This document shows, piece by piece, positions 34,635-46,265 of a stretch of 64,000 nucleotides of DNA. Position numbers and translations under genes: made by a program. Under the pieces are notes generated by a model that made no database searches, was not told where the DNA came from, and saw only the letters and a program-made list of their open reading frames with translations. Numbering within the stretch: the first letter of the stretch is position 1; each line of letters opens with the position of its first letter. Source of the DNA: Malachius bipustulatus. Its lineage: Eukaryota > Arthropoda > Insecta > Coleoptera > Melyridae. Where the stretch lies: positions 7,728,014 to 7,792,013 of the forward strand of contig OU342638.1 in the NCBI GenBank assembly GCA_910589415.1, given 5' to 3'.

Positions 34635-37520
34635 GAATCAGTTGACCCCATACCAGTCAATATTTTTTATCAAAACATCAGAAGTATCAAGGGTCGTTTA
34701 GAAGCTTTTAGAGGGAGAGTTAATCTTTTGCATGAATTTGACTTTATTGTGTTGACTGAAACCTGGTTAAACGGAGATATTGTGGATGCTGAACTTGGAT
34801 TGGTTAATTATAATGTAATCCGTTGTGATCGGTCACTGTTTACTAGTCAAAAAAGTGATGGGGGTGGTGTTTTAGTGGCTATAAATAAGAAATTTAAGTG
34901 TGTTAATATACCATTGAATGACAACTCATTTGAAATGATTTTTGTTAAAGTGTTCACTAATGATAGCTTTTTTGTTATCGGTGCTGCTTACATTCCACCT
35001 GACTACAATGTAGAATATTATGAAAATTTTTTGATTGCAGTTCATTGTACTCTAGGTGACCTGGTCTTTGTTGACGGTGATAATATTACTTTTTGTTTAA
35101 TAGGTGATTTTAATCTACCTGGGTACAGGTGGTCAAAGTTACAAAGGTACTCATACTCTCATGGTTTCTCTAGTCGTGTGGAGGTTAGAGAGTCAAGTAA
35201 ACTCTTAAATTTGTTGTGTAAGATATACGGTCTCTTGCAGCATTGTGATTTGTTTAATGATGCCGGTAATGTATTAGATCTGTGCTTTACAAATAGAAGT
35301 GATACTGCTGTGGTTGGTTCTGATGAATTCATCCTTAAATGTGATTCTCATCACAGTCCTCTTGAAATCAGTTTTAATGTACCTAATATTAAATTGTTGC
35401 CCTCTGCTATTAGATTATTTGATTATAATAGAGCTGATTTCGCTTCATTTAACAATGGTTTGATAGATATTGAGTTTCCTTGTAGTATCAATTGTAGAAG
35501 AGATTTAGATGAATTTTTAGAGTTTGTCACTTCAAGGCTTAATACTTTGATTGATCTACATGTTCCATCTTTCAGTGTTGGTAGAGGGTCTTTCCCTTCG
35601 TGGTATTCCGATGAGCTTAAATGCTGTATTTTTAACAAAAAGAAATATCATAGACTCTATAAAGAATTGAAATCATCTTATTATCATGGCTTGTTTAGAC
35701 TTGAGAGAAGTAAATGTAAAGCATTATGTATTAGAGATCAGAAATTGTTCCTGAGGAATACTGAGGAGGACATCAGAATTAATCCAAAAAAATTCTACAA
35801 CTACGTTAATTCTTTAAGTGAAGGCCATTCTTTTCCTTCAATTATGCATCTTGATGGCACTACTGCTGATGATACCTTAGATATAGCTAACCTTTTTGCC
35901 GCTAAATTCTCCAGTGTTTATTCTCTGTCTGACCTTGGTGGGACATCAGTATCGTTTGATTATCGCGATTCTTTTAATGGTGTGGTTTTGTCGGAGGAGG
36001 AGGTAAGAGTTGCTATTGATGAGGCGAAATCGGATTGCAGTCCAGGACTTGATAATATTCATATTAAGATAGTAAAATACTCCATTGATAGTATAGTTCC
36101 ATGGTTAACTAAAGTTTACAATTTCTCATTGAAGTCTGGATATTTTCCTGCGGCATGGAAGTTGTCTTTTATTCTTCCCCTTCTAAAGGGCGGTGATAGT
36201 TCTGATATTAATAATTATAGACCAATAAGTAAATATAATATTTTTGCAAAGTTATTTGATAAACTGGTTTATAATCATTTACATGCACATTTGTCTAAAT
36301 ATATTGTTAGTCAACAACACGGTTTTGTTAGAGGTAGGTCCACGGTTACCAACCTAACTTTATATTACGACTATATTGTCACCAATCTAAATGATGGTAT
36401 GGTAGTGGATGCAATTTATACGGACTTATCTAGAGCATTCGATGTTGTCAACACCCAGTTGTTACTTAGGAAACTTTATGCACATGGCATTAACGGTAGT
36501 TTGTTGAAATGGCTGGAATCGTATTTGACGGATAGAAAGCAGGTTGTCAGAATAGGAAATTGTTACTCTGATGTTTTTTCAGTTTTTTCTGGTGTTGGAC
36601 AAGGACTTCATTTGGGACCATTGCTATTTGCTATTTTTATAAATGATTTAGTAGGAAATCTAAAAAATTGCGAGATATTACTCTTTGCTGATGATGCTAA
36701 ACTCTTCAGAGCTATTCGTGGATATGATGATATGGATTTGCTTCAAGGTGATTTATTACTCTTTCAAGAGTGGTGCAGGCTGAATGGATTGGTCATCAAC
36801 ATAAAAAAATGCCATCACATCCGCTTTGGTCGATCTAGTAAATTGAGTTTACTCCCGTATTTTTTGGATGATAATGTTGTATCTTTCAGCGAGTCCGTCA
36901 GAGATCTTGGAGTCATTTTCGATTCTAAACTTTCTTTTAAACAACATATTAACCATATTCACCTTTCGGTTACTAGGGGGGTATATTTTATCAAGAGGTT
37001 TTCATCTTCTTTTGGGAATATATCTACTTTTAGATCGTTATATTTTTCCTTCATTTTTCCAAAAGTTATGTATGCATCGGTTGTCTGGAGAAGGAATGAA
37101 ATTGGACTGAAGAGTAAAATTGAATCTCTAAATAGAAGATTTTTGAGGTTTGCAGCTTCCAAAATTGGTATTTTTGTTTCTTTTTTTGACCATGATCTTA
37201 GTCGACTCTATCTCAAATTTTCGTTAGCTACTTTCGAATCTGCTATGAACAGAGCCGATATTGTTTTCGTTTACAAATTATTATCAAATTCTCTGGATGT
37301 TCCTGAACTTTTAGGTAATCTGAAATTTTATGTTCCGCCAAGAACATTGCGTCATAATAACCAAATATTCCTCGTAGATACAATAAGACCAGGCCAGTAT
37401 GAGACTATACTGGATAGATTATCGAGAATATGTAATGATAATGCACGGTGGTTTGAGCCAAGTACCAGTTCACTCCACTCTATTAAAAATATGTCAAAAA
37501 TATTGTTGAAATATAGATGA
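34635..37520 (+). CDS. LINE ORF2: AP endonuclease and reverse transcriptase, nearly intact
   Basis: Open from the codon after the ORF1 stop to 37520, in the same frame as the ORF1 tail. The first ATG (34728) lies inside the endonuclease, downstream of its first catalytic motif FYQNIRS, so translation probably starts upstream by reinitiation or readthrough. Endonuclease motifs: LTETWL, GDFNLPG, and SHHSPLE where SDH is common. RT: IYTDLSRAFDVVN (motif A), FSGVGQGLHLGPLLF (motif B, usually VPQGS), LLFADDAKLF (motif C). The C-terminal region (RFLRFAASKIG onward) is complete. It belongs to the CR1/L2/Jockey group. The enzyme nicks DNA and copies the RNA at the nick. Confidence 0.88.
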   Translation, partial: ESVDPIPVNIFYQNIRSIKGRLEAFRGRVNLLHEFDFIVLTETWLNGDIVDAELGLVNYNVIRCDRSLFTSQKSDGGGVLVAINKKFKCVNIPLNDNSFEMIFVKVFTNDSFFVIGAAYIPPDYNVEYYENFLIAVHCTLGDLVFVDGDNITFCLIGDFNLPGYRWSKLQRYSYSHGFSSRVEVRESSKLLNLLCKIYGLLQHCDLFNDAGNVLDLCFTNRSDTAVVGSDEFILKCDSHHSPLEISFNVPNIKLLPSAIRLFDYNRADFASFNNGLIDIEFPCSINCRRDLDEFLEFVTSRLNTLIDLHVPSFSVGRGSFPSWYSDELKCCIFNKKKYHRLYKELKSSYYHGLFRLERSKCKALCIRDQKLFLRNTEEDIRINPKKFYNYVNSLSEGHSFPSIMHLDGTTADDTLDIANLFAAKFSSVYSLSDLGGTSVSFDYRDSFNGVVLSEEEVRVAIDEAKSDCSPGLDNIHIKIVKYSIDSIVPWLTKVYNFSLKSGYFPAAWKLSFILPLLKGGDSSDINNYRPISKYNIFAKLFDKLVYNHLHAHLSKYIVSQQHGFVRGRSTVTNLTLYYDYIVTNLNDGMVVDAIYTDLSRAFDVVNTQLLLRKLYAHGINGSLLKWLESYLTDRKQVVRIGNCYSDVFSVFSGVGQGLHLGPLLFAIFINDLVGNLKNCEILLFADDAKLFRAIRGYDDMDLLQGDLLLFQEWCRLNGLVINIKKCHHIRFGRSSKLSLLPYFLDDNVVSFSESVRDLGVIFDSKLSFKQHINHIHLSVTRGVYFIKRFSSSFGNISTFRSLYFSFIFPKVMYASVVWRRNEIGLKSKIESLNRRFLRFAASKIGIFVSFFDHDLSRLYLKFSLATFESAMNRADIVFVYKLLSNSLDVPELLGNLKFYVPPRTLRHNNQIFLVDTIRPGQYETILDRLSRICNDNARWFEPSTSSLHSIKNMSKILLKYR

Positions 37521-37612
37521 GTAATTCATGAGGTTGTAATATTTGTACATTTGCTATCTTTCTAATATGTATAATAGTTTATTATTTTTGTATGGGGTTT
37601 TACCCTGTTGGC

Positions 37613-37640
37613 TTGAATAAATAAATAAATAAATAAATAT
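37613..37640 (+). repeat. (AATA)n-type 3' tail of the LINE
   Basis: GAATAAATAAATAAATAAAT about 95 bp after the ORF2 stop is a short tandem tail, as found at the 3' end of many CR1/L2-like elements. This supports an intact 3' end of this insertion. Confidence 0.7.
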
Positions 37641-39118
37641 AAGATCTAGCAAATCACAGTTGACAGGAAAATTAGTACATTTCTAAAAGAATAGCAAATT
37701 GTAAATTTCTGATAAACAATCAAAGTCAAAACTGTGAATAATTATTAAAGAAATTATAATTCAGTCTAATCGAATAATATGAGCTGACAATTAAATAAGT
37801 AATCTAATAAATTAAAACATAAATTCCAAACGAACCAGATTTTAAATAAATGAAACTGTTAGTTGCTGTAAAATTATGTAGGCACGGGAAAATATAATTT
37901 CATAAAGACTAGATGAATAACTGTTGCTGTTGTAAAAAATTCCGGTCATTCAAGAATAAAATAATTTAAATCTCGAGGCGGAGAGTTTTGTAGTTTATGA
38001 TCAATGCCTTCATTTCATAATATGTCGAAATCGACCTGACAAGTGCGTAATACGCAGCAGCCCTGAAAAAGAATACATTAATTCCTCTGGAATGTTTATT
38101 GAACTATAATATAACACAATACCGTCTACATTCTTGGATGTGTAGATAACTAGACTGACAAAATATCGACGGAAGGAAATTTATTTGAATTATAATAAAA
38201 AACTGAGATCTTTATTTTGCTCCAATACAAGCTATCTTTTTATTTATAATTTACACACTGTTTCGTTAAGCAAAATCGAAACAAGACTGGGATTCTGTCT
38301 AATAAAATGCAAAAGCATTTTAGCTTCAAACAAAGGCATTCTTGGAATGAATAGATTCAGGAGAATAAATCAAACCATCTAGTTATGATTTATACAAGGA
38401 GCGTACACAAAGTTTTAAACATCTGAAACAAACTGATGTATGATTATTAATAAATAAATTGCAATCAATCAAGGACTTGGTCAGCAAAATAGAATAAAAC
38501 CAAAGTATCGCCATATAAAGGCAGAAACTTAGATAAATGAGTTCTCTAGGTAACAAAGGTACAAACAGGAAATAGGCAAACTCAAACAAAAGATTCGTAT
38601 ATGAACGAATTCTCTTAGTTAAAATATCTTGTAAATAATTAAGCCCAGAAACGATTCTACAAGGTGAAGGCTCCTCTTCTTTTCAATTTAATAGCATTAA
38701 GGCGAATTGTAAGTAATACCAACTTGATGTAAAATGTATAAAACTGATAATATTGCCAACACCTTGCAAGACAATGTAAATGTTCAAATAAATGAGGGCT
38801 AAGGAAAGCAATTTTGTCTCATTGGTATCGTATCTCCTCCCATACAAAATTTCTCCATCGTTCCGGACTATGAGACCGACTACAGAAATCAGGGAATCAC
38901 AGGGATATTTAACACAATCTGCAGGGACCCAGGTAAGCACCGTTACAACCTTAGTGTAAATTAACCTGGAAATACAATCATGTATTTGATGTCAAGAATA
39001 AGGGCTCCAATTTATTAATTTTCCCAGTACAGATTGTAGTAGGTGTTACACAAATTTCAAGTACAAAATAAAAGATTTTAAAATTTCCTTTTTTTCTATA
39101 TTACGGCACACTCCTTGA
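37641..39118. other. AT-rich noncoding stretch
   Basis: No gene, RNA gene or repeat that I can define. Small open frames here have no motifs. Confidence 0.5.
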
Positions 39119-39357
39119 GGCCCGGTTGCACAGACGTAATTAAAAAACGTATCAGATAATTAATGATTTTAAAATGCCCTTTTTTATCAGAATGTTGGTC
39201 TGATATTGCTGGAAATAAATTCTACTCCCTTTTAGTAGAGCTAATTATCGATAAAAAATAAAAGATCATTGGAAATATTTACTATATTTTCAAAATTTTG
39301 CCATCTAAAATCAGTAATTATCGTACAAGATTTTTAATTACGTTTGTATAAACGGCC
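39119..39357. repeat. MITE with GGCC...ACGTAATTAAAAA inverted ends
   Basis: The left end GGCCCGGTTGCACAGACGTA and the right end (reverse complement GGCCGTTTATACAAACGTA) share the following ATTAAAAA. Length is about 239 bp with an AT-rich interior. The GGCC-GTT-CA-ACG pattern is common among insect MITEs; the superfamily was not assigned. Confidence 0.65.
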
Positions 39358-39613
39358 TTTAGTATTTGGTCGTTAATTCAAAGTTTATAGTCGACACAGT
39401 TCTCCGTCGGATTTGGCAACTACTATTGCATGTTAACACCAACTGGACCTTGATATTATTTAAGTAGCTTTAAAACTATCTAATTTTTGTCAGATTTTCT
39501 CTACCATTGCATTTCATTAATGGAAAGTGAATACAGATTTGGCAGAATACGAAAATACATTTTCTAATCTAGGACACATCCTATTTTTTGAAAAATTTCT
39601 ATAATTTCACATT

Positions 39614-39790
39614 TATTAATAGAAAATTGTTAAGGGCTATAGGCAAAAAGTCTCTTCTTAAAGTGTGGTCTTTATTATAAGATCAACATTTCGACCGAAC
39701 AATTTGGATCATCTTCGTTGATCTTATAATAAAGACCACACTTTAAGAAGAGACTTTTTGCCTATAGCCCTTAACAATTTTCTATTAATA
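39614..39790. repeat. 177-bp perfect or near-perfect palindrome
   Basis: Two 74-bp arms (from TATTAATAGAAAATTGTTAA to GATCAAC, and the exact complement) flank a 29-nt loop. Read on the minus strand the loop is GAAGATGATCC...GGTCGAAA, which resembles the stem II region of Penelope hammerheads (GAAGA...GAAA). The arms may be two terminal repeats joined head to head. Confidence 0.85.
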
Positions 39791-39836
39791 TATATTTTTT
39801 GGCAATTACTTCTATTATAATAATTTCACATTTATA

Positions 39837-40480
39837 CAGGGTGTATTGTAACGTCTGCATAATATTAGCACCACGCGATTCTACATCAAAAACAGAACAA
39901 AAAAGTCCTCAACAGTTTTTACTTGATGTACACAGATTTTAAGATATGGACAATTTAACGTTCTTAAATTTGGCAACACTGGCGCTAGTATAAAAATTAA
40001 GATAACTTATTAGACGTGAAGTCACCTCACTGGTTATAGTGTGCCGTTGCTATGTAATCGAAAAAAGGTGCAACAAGACAAATGTCATGCTGCGGCGTGT
40101 CAATGTTGCAATTTTTTTAAAGATTTTTTATTTTTTCAATTTTTTATTCAACAATTAAAACGCGCAGTTGCAATATTAATTGGAAGTATTGGAACTCAGG
40201 AAATCAAATAATTCCTAGTTTTGAAATGTTAATTAAAACCATTTTTACCAAAAAAAAATCTAAAATTTTGGATAATTCGGCTATTTTACTTCTTACTTAA
40301 GAATTTTTTAATAATATTAAGCAATATTTTTGAGTATTAAAAAAGTTCAAATTTAAACTACAATGATCGATAACTTCGTTATTTGAGGTCTAAGAGCTAA
40401 ACGGTATTAAAACTTTATGTTCTGTTCTTGATGTAGAATCACGTGGTGCTAATATTATGCGGACGTTACAATACACCCTG
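39837..40480. repeat. TATA-flanked foldback element
   Basis: Starts CAGGGTGTATTGTAACGTCT and ends with the complement, with about 65 bp of strong inversion (ATAATATTAGCACCACG, TTCTACATCAA, AACAGAACA). TATA lies on both flanks (39833-39836, 40481-40484). Noncoding. The same terminal word and flank occur in the elements at 3927 and 7012. Confidence 0.8.
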
Positions 40481-40894
40481 TATAGGAGTCTTCATTAACA
40501 TCGATCTGCAATGTCAATTTTGTTCCAAGGAATACTCTTTATCTTTTCAATTTACTTAGGACTTTGCTCTTGCAGGTATTCATTTTTATGGTAGGTTCTA
40601 TTTGCTAGGATGGATCAGTTAAGCTATCGAAATTTCTATTTTAGAAGGCATTCTCGTTCTTCATTCATTCTAAATAGTTCTCAAAGCATTGCTGAATATT
40701 TATAAATTTTGCTATTCTTGACATCAATAGAGGTACGTGAAGCTGGTCCGAAAAAAATTCGGGCTGGATGGTAAAACGTCCTAATCGATTGTCCAACGTA
40801 GGAACACGTTTTACCACAAATTATTTCGTTTTACCACCTTTGGTTTTTTATGCGATTTTTTTAATTTTCGGGCCAACTTCAAGCCCGAAAAAAA

Positions 40895-42890
40895 AACGCA
40901 GGCAATCACTAGAAGTCTCTGCTAGTAATTATGAACTAGCTTGGGATCTTTTGTTTAAAAGATACAGGTAATAATGCACGATTGTTAGTCAATAATCATG
41001 TCAAAGCCTTATTTAATATTGAACCTTTGATAAAGGAACCTCCTATGGCTCTGAGAAATATATTAGATGCTACATATTATAAGCATTTACGAGCTTTAAA
41101 AACTTTGGATCAGCCCACAGATTATTGAGACACACTAATTATACATTTAATATGCTCTAAATTCGATAAACAAATCATTAAGGAAAAAATGAGAAATTCT
41201 AATGATTTACCTACCTTAGAAAACATGCAGATATTTTTACGAAATGGGGCAGACTGGTTGGAAATGTTGAAAATCCTTCACAGAAAAATATTGTTGATCC
41301 CAAAGCATATAGAAAACATAAACGAGTGTCTATTTAAAAGCTTGGATGTTTCGATAAGACATGAAAAAATATCGGAATTGAATATAATATGTAAAATGTG
41401 TCTCTGTAAGGGACATGATGCCTCTAAATGTAGAGGAAAAGGCTGCAAGAAAAGTAGACATAACGCTCTACTGCATTTTGAACATGATACTGGTCAATCA
41501 AACCAGGTTTCTTTATCATGCTTCAGTCAGCAAAATTATGTAAATTTGTCCACAGCAAAGCAAAGGTTTTGTTGGACTCCGGTTCTCAGTCTAATTATAT
41601 TTCTGAGAAATTTGTAAATAAGATTCAATTACAAAAGGAAGACGAATCTATCGATAGTAGGAGTCAATATGTTGGCTTGGCGTCCACTTTAAATTCAAAG
41701 TGTACTCTAAAAATCAAATCTATTAGTAATAATTTCACAATGTATTTATCATGCTACATCTTATCAAATATTACCCTCATATGAATTAAATATAAATTCT
41801 TGGAAAATTCCAAAAGATTTGCGGACGATTCCTCCAATATTACTAGTGAAGTTGATGTACTTCTTGGGGCAGGGCAATTTTGGAATATTTTAAAGGGTGA
41901 TAATATTAAGCTTGGTAAAAATCTACCTGGTTTACAAAATAAGGCTTTCGGTTAAATAATCACGGGGTCAATAATGAAAAATGATTTATTGAAATTATTT
42001 TGCAATTTCTCCAAAAAATCAAATTTGGCAGAAGATCTAGATAAATTCTGGAATATTGAGGAGGTCAACTCAAAAAATGAAATGAAAGACGAGATTTGGT
42101 ATGTGAACGTCACTTTCTAGAAAATATTTCTAGAACAGATCAAGGGAGATTTATGATGCGCTTGTCTTTCACGTGTATGCCTTCCGAATTAGGTGACTCC
42201 AAATTCTTAGCTTGCAAGCGCCTCTTGCACTAAATTAGAAAAACGATTCAGTAATGATGATCGTTTTCGTAATCAATATTTTCAATTTATAAGGAAATAT
42301 GAGCAGATGAATCATGTCTCCTAAAACTTCGTCAGATGAAGTTTCCTATATTTTACCACATCATGGAGTATTACGTCATGAAAGTCTCACAGCAAAATTA
42401 AGAGTAGTTTTCGATGCTTCTGCTCGCACTGATTCAGGGTTGTCTTTAAATGATTTATTGCTCCCAGGTCCTAATATATTTAATGACTTATTTAAAATAC
42501 TAATAAGATTCAGACAACATATGCCGTGGTAGTATGTGCTGATGTGGAAAAGATGTATCGACATTTGGTACATCCAGATGAAAAAAAATTCCAAAATATT
42601 CTTTGGCGAGAAAATCCTAATGAGGAAATGCGCACTTATGTTTTAAATACAATTACATATGGTACCGCCTAGGCGCCATATTTTGGCATAAGATGCATCA
42701 AGAAACTCGCAGAAGAAAATAAAGACAAATATCCACTCCCTTCTGAAATTATTGAGAAGGATATGTTTGTGGATGACCTTATCACAGGTTTTAAATCTGA
42801 AGATCAAGCTATCACTATGTGTAAGCAAGTATATCAAATATACAAATATACATCAAAAATACCGGAAATTGACACCCCTTCGTCATTTTC
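40895..42890 (+). pseudogene. BEL/Pao retrotransposon relic (Gag, zinc knuckle, protease, RT)
   Basis: Blocks in BEL/Pao order: Gag near 40925-41130 (ASNYELAWDLLFKRYR, VKALFNIEPL, LRALKTL); a knuckle CKMCLCKGHDASKCRGKGC with a following ALLHFE (about 41395-41480); protease VLLDSGSQSNYIS (about 41567); the linker DVLLGAGQFW (about 41857); RT with KLRVVFDASA and LNDLLLPGPN (about 42396-42475), VVCADVEKMYRHL (motif A, about 42528) and FVDDLITG (motif C, about 42764). There are at least six stops or frame changes and no LTRs. It breaks off at about 42890, where a different repeat begins. Confidence 0.85.
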
Positions 42891-43106
42891 ACTGGGTCAC
42901 CCTATATTTAAATTTTTTAAATGCCCTAGAAAATCGTATTTTCACATATGGGGTTTTAATTGACTAGTTTACGAGTTTCGTTTGTGTAAAAAATTACACT
43001 CATACGTTACCTAAAAGAAATATTCATAAACAAAATTACGTTGTATAATATGTAATTTTCTTATGCATTTTAGAAAATATATACCCAAGTATATTTTTTT
43101 ACATAA

Positions 43107-45099
43107 ATGACACATCAAGGCTTGAATTTTACAGAAATTTATGATGTTGCTGAGCAACATCTCGAAAAATTAATATCTGAATTTGACAATACAAATTACT
43201 TGTCTTCGGATGGATCCAGCATGGTCAAAAAAGGGATTCAGACCGACATCAGTAATAGCAGTAGTAGTGATGTCTCCTCTAACGAAGACGACTTATTGTT
43301 GCCAAGTAGAAAAAAGAAGACGCTCGACTTAAATGAGACTGGCTGTAAGTTATTTTCCTGCAATTAATTTACTTCTGCCTAAATTTGGTACATATATTTT
43401 AATTTTGTTTTAATTCAGGTTTATTGAGAAATGTTGAAGCAGAATCAACTAGTGTAAATCAGCAGCGTTTGCCTTGTGATTTGCAGTCTACTTCCAATTT
43501 AAGGCTCGCTGATTCTCCACAATTGGCTGCCACACCTAGTACGTCCGCAGCTTCGTCTATTCATCAAGAAGATTATGCGAATGACATTGTTACAATAGGT
43601 AAGATTTAAATCTATGTTGCATAATATCTCTATTACTAATGTAACGATAATAATCAAAAAAAGAGTTACCTACATTTTATTAAGTTATGTTTTTTTTTCA
43701 GATAACGTAACGCTAACCACACTTAATCCAGGTAAATTTTCTCAAAATTATCTTTCATGATGCTGATTCAAAAATTTGTCTGTTTTTCAGAGTTTCAGAC
43801 CACAGTTCTGGCTTCATTAGCCAGCTTACAAACTACTAACGAACAAATATTGCTAACAATGCAAGAAATTTTAAGGCTCAACAAGCAAATTGCAGTGGAA
43901 AAGTTGATTGCTCCCGAGAATCTACCTAGGTTTCCACTTAAAACTCACGATGAATTCGTCCAATTTGAAAATTTGTTAAAAGAGGATCAAGCAATTGTTC
44001 AATATATGGTAAAATGCTATGAATTTTTCGCCACTATACTATGCTCAATAGCTGCGTTTTTTCAACAGACAAGGAGGTTGGCATCATTAGGAGGTTCCGG
44101 AGTGGAATCTGTAACCAGACGAATGATGGCATTTCTCATGAACAATCAGCTTGGTCTGATGTTTAATTGGAAGGGAAAACATAACAAAATTCCCTTTGAA
44201 AATTCAAGGACAATGACTGTGATCTATGGTATGTACCGCCGTTAATCTATTCTTTTGGTTAGTTGCAACAAACAATATCATTTTTAAAGCTCACTACTAC
44301 ATCAAGCTCCTACGTGAAATTTTGCACCCAAATTATTAAATAGCACCCTGCATTTATTTTTTAGCATTTTAAAGCTTTCCCATACCTAATAATCTAGTAT
44401 CCACTATTTCGTGACCATTTTCTCAGATTTTTAATTGGTTCACAAATAACCAAGAATTTTTATGAATATTTTGATTTAGTGAGGTTTCGATACAGTCATC
44501 ATGTTATGAAAATTGAAAAATTAGGTAGGTTTACATATAAATATTTCTTTTATTCGATTTGATTATCTCATTCAATTAAGACTGTGACACCTGTGCATAT
44601 AGATTTATATTATGTTTTCTTGAACCAGTCTTCACCTCGCATGCTCTGCGAAAAATTTCTAATTTGTTCTGCAAATCTGGGATAGTGGAAAATTAAATTA
44701 GAACCTAAATAAATCCCAAGATAACTCAAAAATTTAATTATGTATCCTGTGTACATATTTATACTTATATAAGATGTTTTACTCATGTTATTTATATAAA
44801 CTTATTGAGAAAGTTACTGGAATGTTACCTACATGATATAATAATTATTAATTATTAATATTATTTAAAATATCCGCTCTATCTAACAACATATTTTACA
44901 AAACTGAACCTAACTTGTACTATTTGCTCTACTTATACCTTTTATGGTTTCTATTTTTCAAAAATTTTATCTTTTTGCAGATGCCGCAAAATTGAACTTC
45001 CCAGCCAACGAAAAAAATGACATGCAAACTGCCTGGGCAGTAAAGGAGTGGTTGAAGCACTCCGGAACGCGTCTAAAACAAGGCAGGAAAGCGGTATAG
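43107..45099 (+). CDS. Six-exon gene with DUF4806-like C-terminal domain, intact
   Basis: Exons inferred from GT/AG signals and phase: 43107-43344, 43419-43598, 43702-43731, 43791-44008, 44069-44228, 44981-45099 (stop TAG). They sum to 945 nt, 314 residues, with no frame break. The N-terminal half is acidic and Ser-rich (DISNSSSSDVSSNEDD) with a basic patch (PSRKKK), likely disordered. A helical stretch (TNEQILLTMQEILRLNKQ) precedes the domain: LPRFPLKTHDEFVQFENLL, then LGGSGVESVTRRMMAFLMNN, FNWKGKHNKIPF and VKEWLKHSGTR. This is the pattern of DUF4806, a domain of unknown function in many multicopy insect genes that travel with DNA transposons. No transposase is adjacent. Intact splicing suggests a recent copy or an expressed gene. 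Confidence 0.7.
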
Positions 45100-46261
45100 T
45101 GGAAGCCAACAATAATGCTTTTTTACGTTTTCGTTTTACCTATTTAGTTAAATTGCCTATAATACTTACTGTCAATATTTCGGTTTTGTTATACCTAATA
45201 ATATTCATTATTATACATAATATAAGTATGTAGTATACATATACATACATTATGTAATTATGAGAACTTTGTATTTTGTTTTCATCACAGAATATTTCGA
45301 TTGTTTTTGTTGAATTGTGGAATAAACAGTGACCACAAAGAAGTTGGCGTCATAATTATGGTAAATTTTTTTTTTCCATTTGTCAAAAACAATTTAATGT
45401 CAAAAAAATCTCGGCATGCTTGAAAATTTTGTTTGCCCTGATCAGATATAAATAGTAATGTATTTTATTTACCAAAATTGGTGGAGATAGTTTGACAGTT
45501 TTCGGTTTTGACGATTTCGAAAACTACGATTTTCTGCATACCTAATAAAAATCACTCTATTCGATTTTTGGTAAAATAAGTTTTCAAACAAGCAAGAGAT
45601 GCTTATACCCTCAAATAGACTTTTGCCCTCAAAGTTTTTTTGATAAAAAAAAAATCGCATTTTATGATGCCCACTTTTTGACGGTCACTCGTATATAAGG
45701 ATTTTGTTATTTTATTTTTTAGTATCGGTAGGTAGGTATTTTGCTTTTGTGTGATATTTTTAACATTCAATGTGATTTAAAATCTAGAATATATCATTTT
45801 ATTTTGTTGTCAAATCTGTATTGAATTTATTTTTCAATATATTTTTGTAATATTAAAACAGAGTTTAAATTACACGTCCATAAAACGTTAACCTAATCCT
45901 TTGAAAACAACATTTCTTGACGTTCAATTAACATTTTATTTATATATAAAATACACGTCATTAATGACAGTAAATCCAAGGTTCTTATTATAAGTAAATC
46001 TAACGTATTTAGAAGACGTTTTCTAAACCGTTTATTAATTTATCAGTTGAAACCTTGTGAAATGGTTATAAACAACGTATATTCACACGTTTATAATAAC
46101 GTATTTAAAACGTTTATAATTGGTTATCAAGCTAGTTGACGCAACGTTTATTAATTAGTTAATTGCAAGTTAGAATCGGCGACATTTTGAAGTTGAATGT
46201 ACGTATGAATGTTACGTAGTTTTCCGTTGGTGTATGTCCAATTGAAACGTTTATATTACGT
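45100..46261. other. AT-rich noncoding stretch with ACGT(TTATAA) word cluster
   Basis: No gene seen. Between about 45890 and 46260, words such as AACGTATT, AACGTTTAT and ACACGT recur more than a dozen times on both strands. This could be the subterminal region of an undefined element or chance in AT-rich DNA. Confidence 0.35.
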
Positions 46262-46265
46262 ATGT

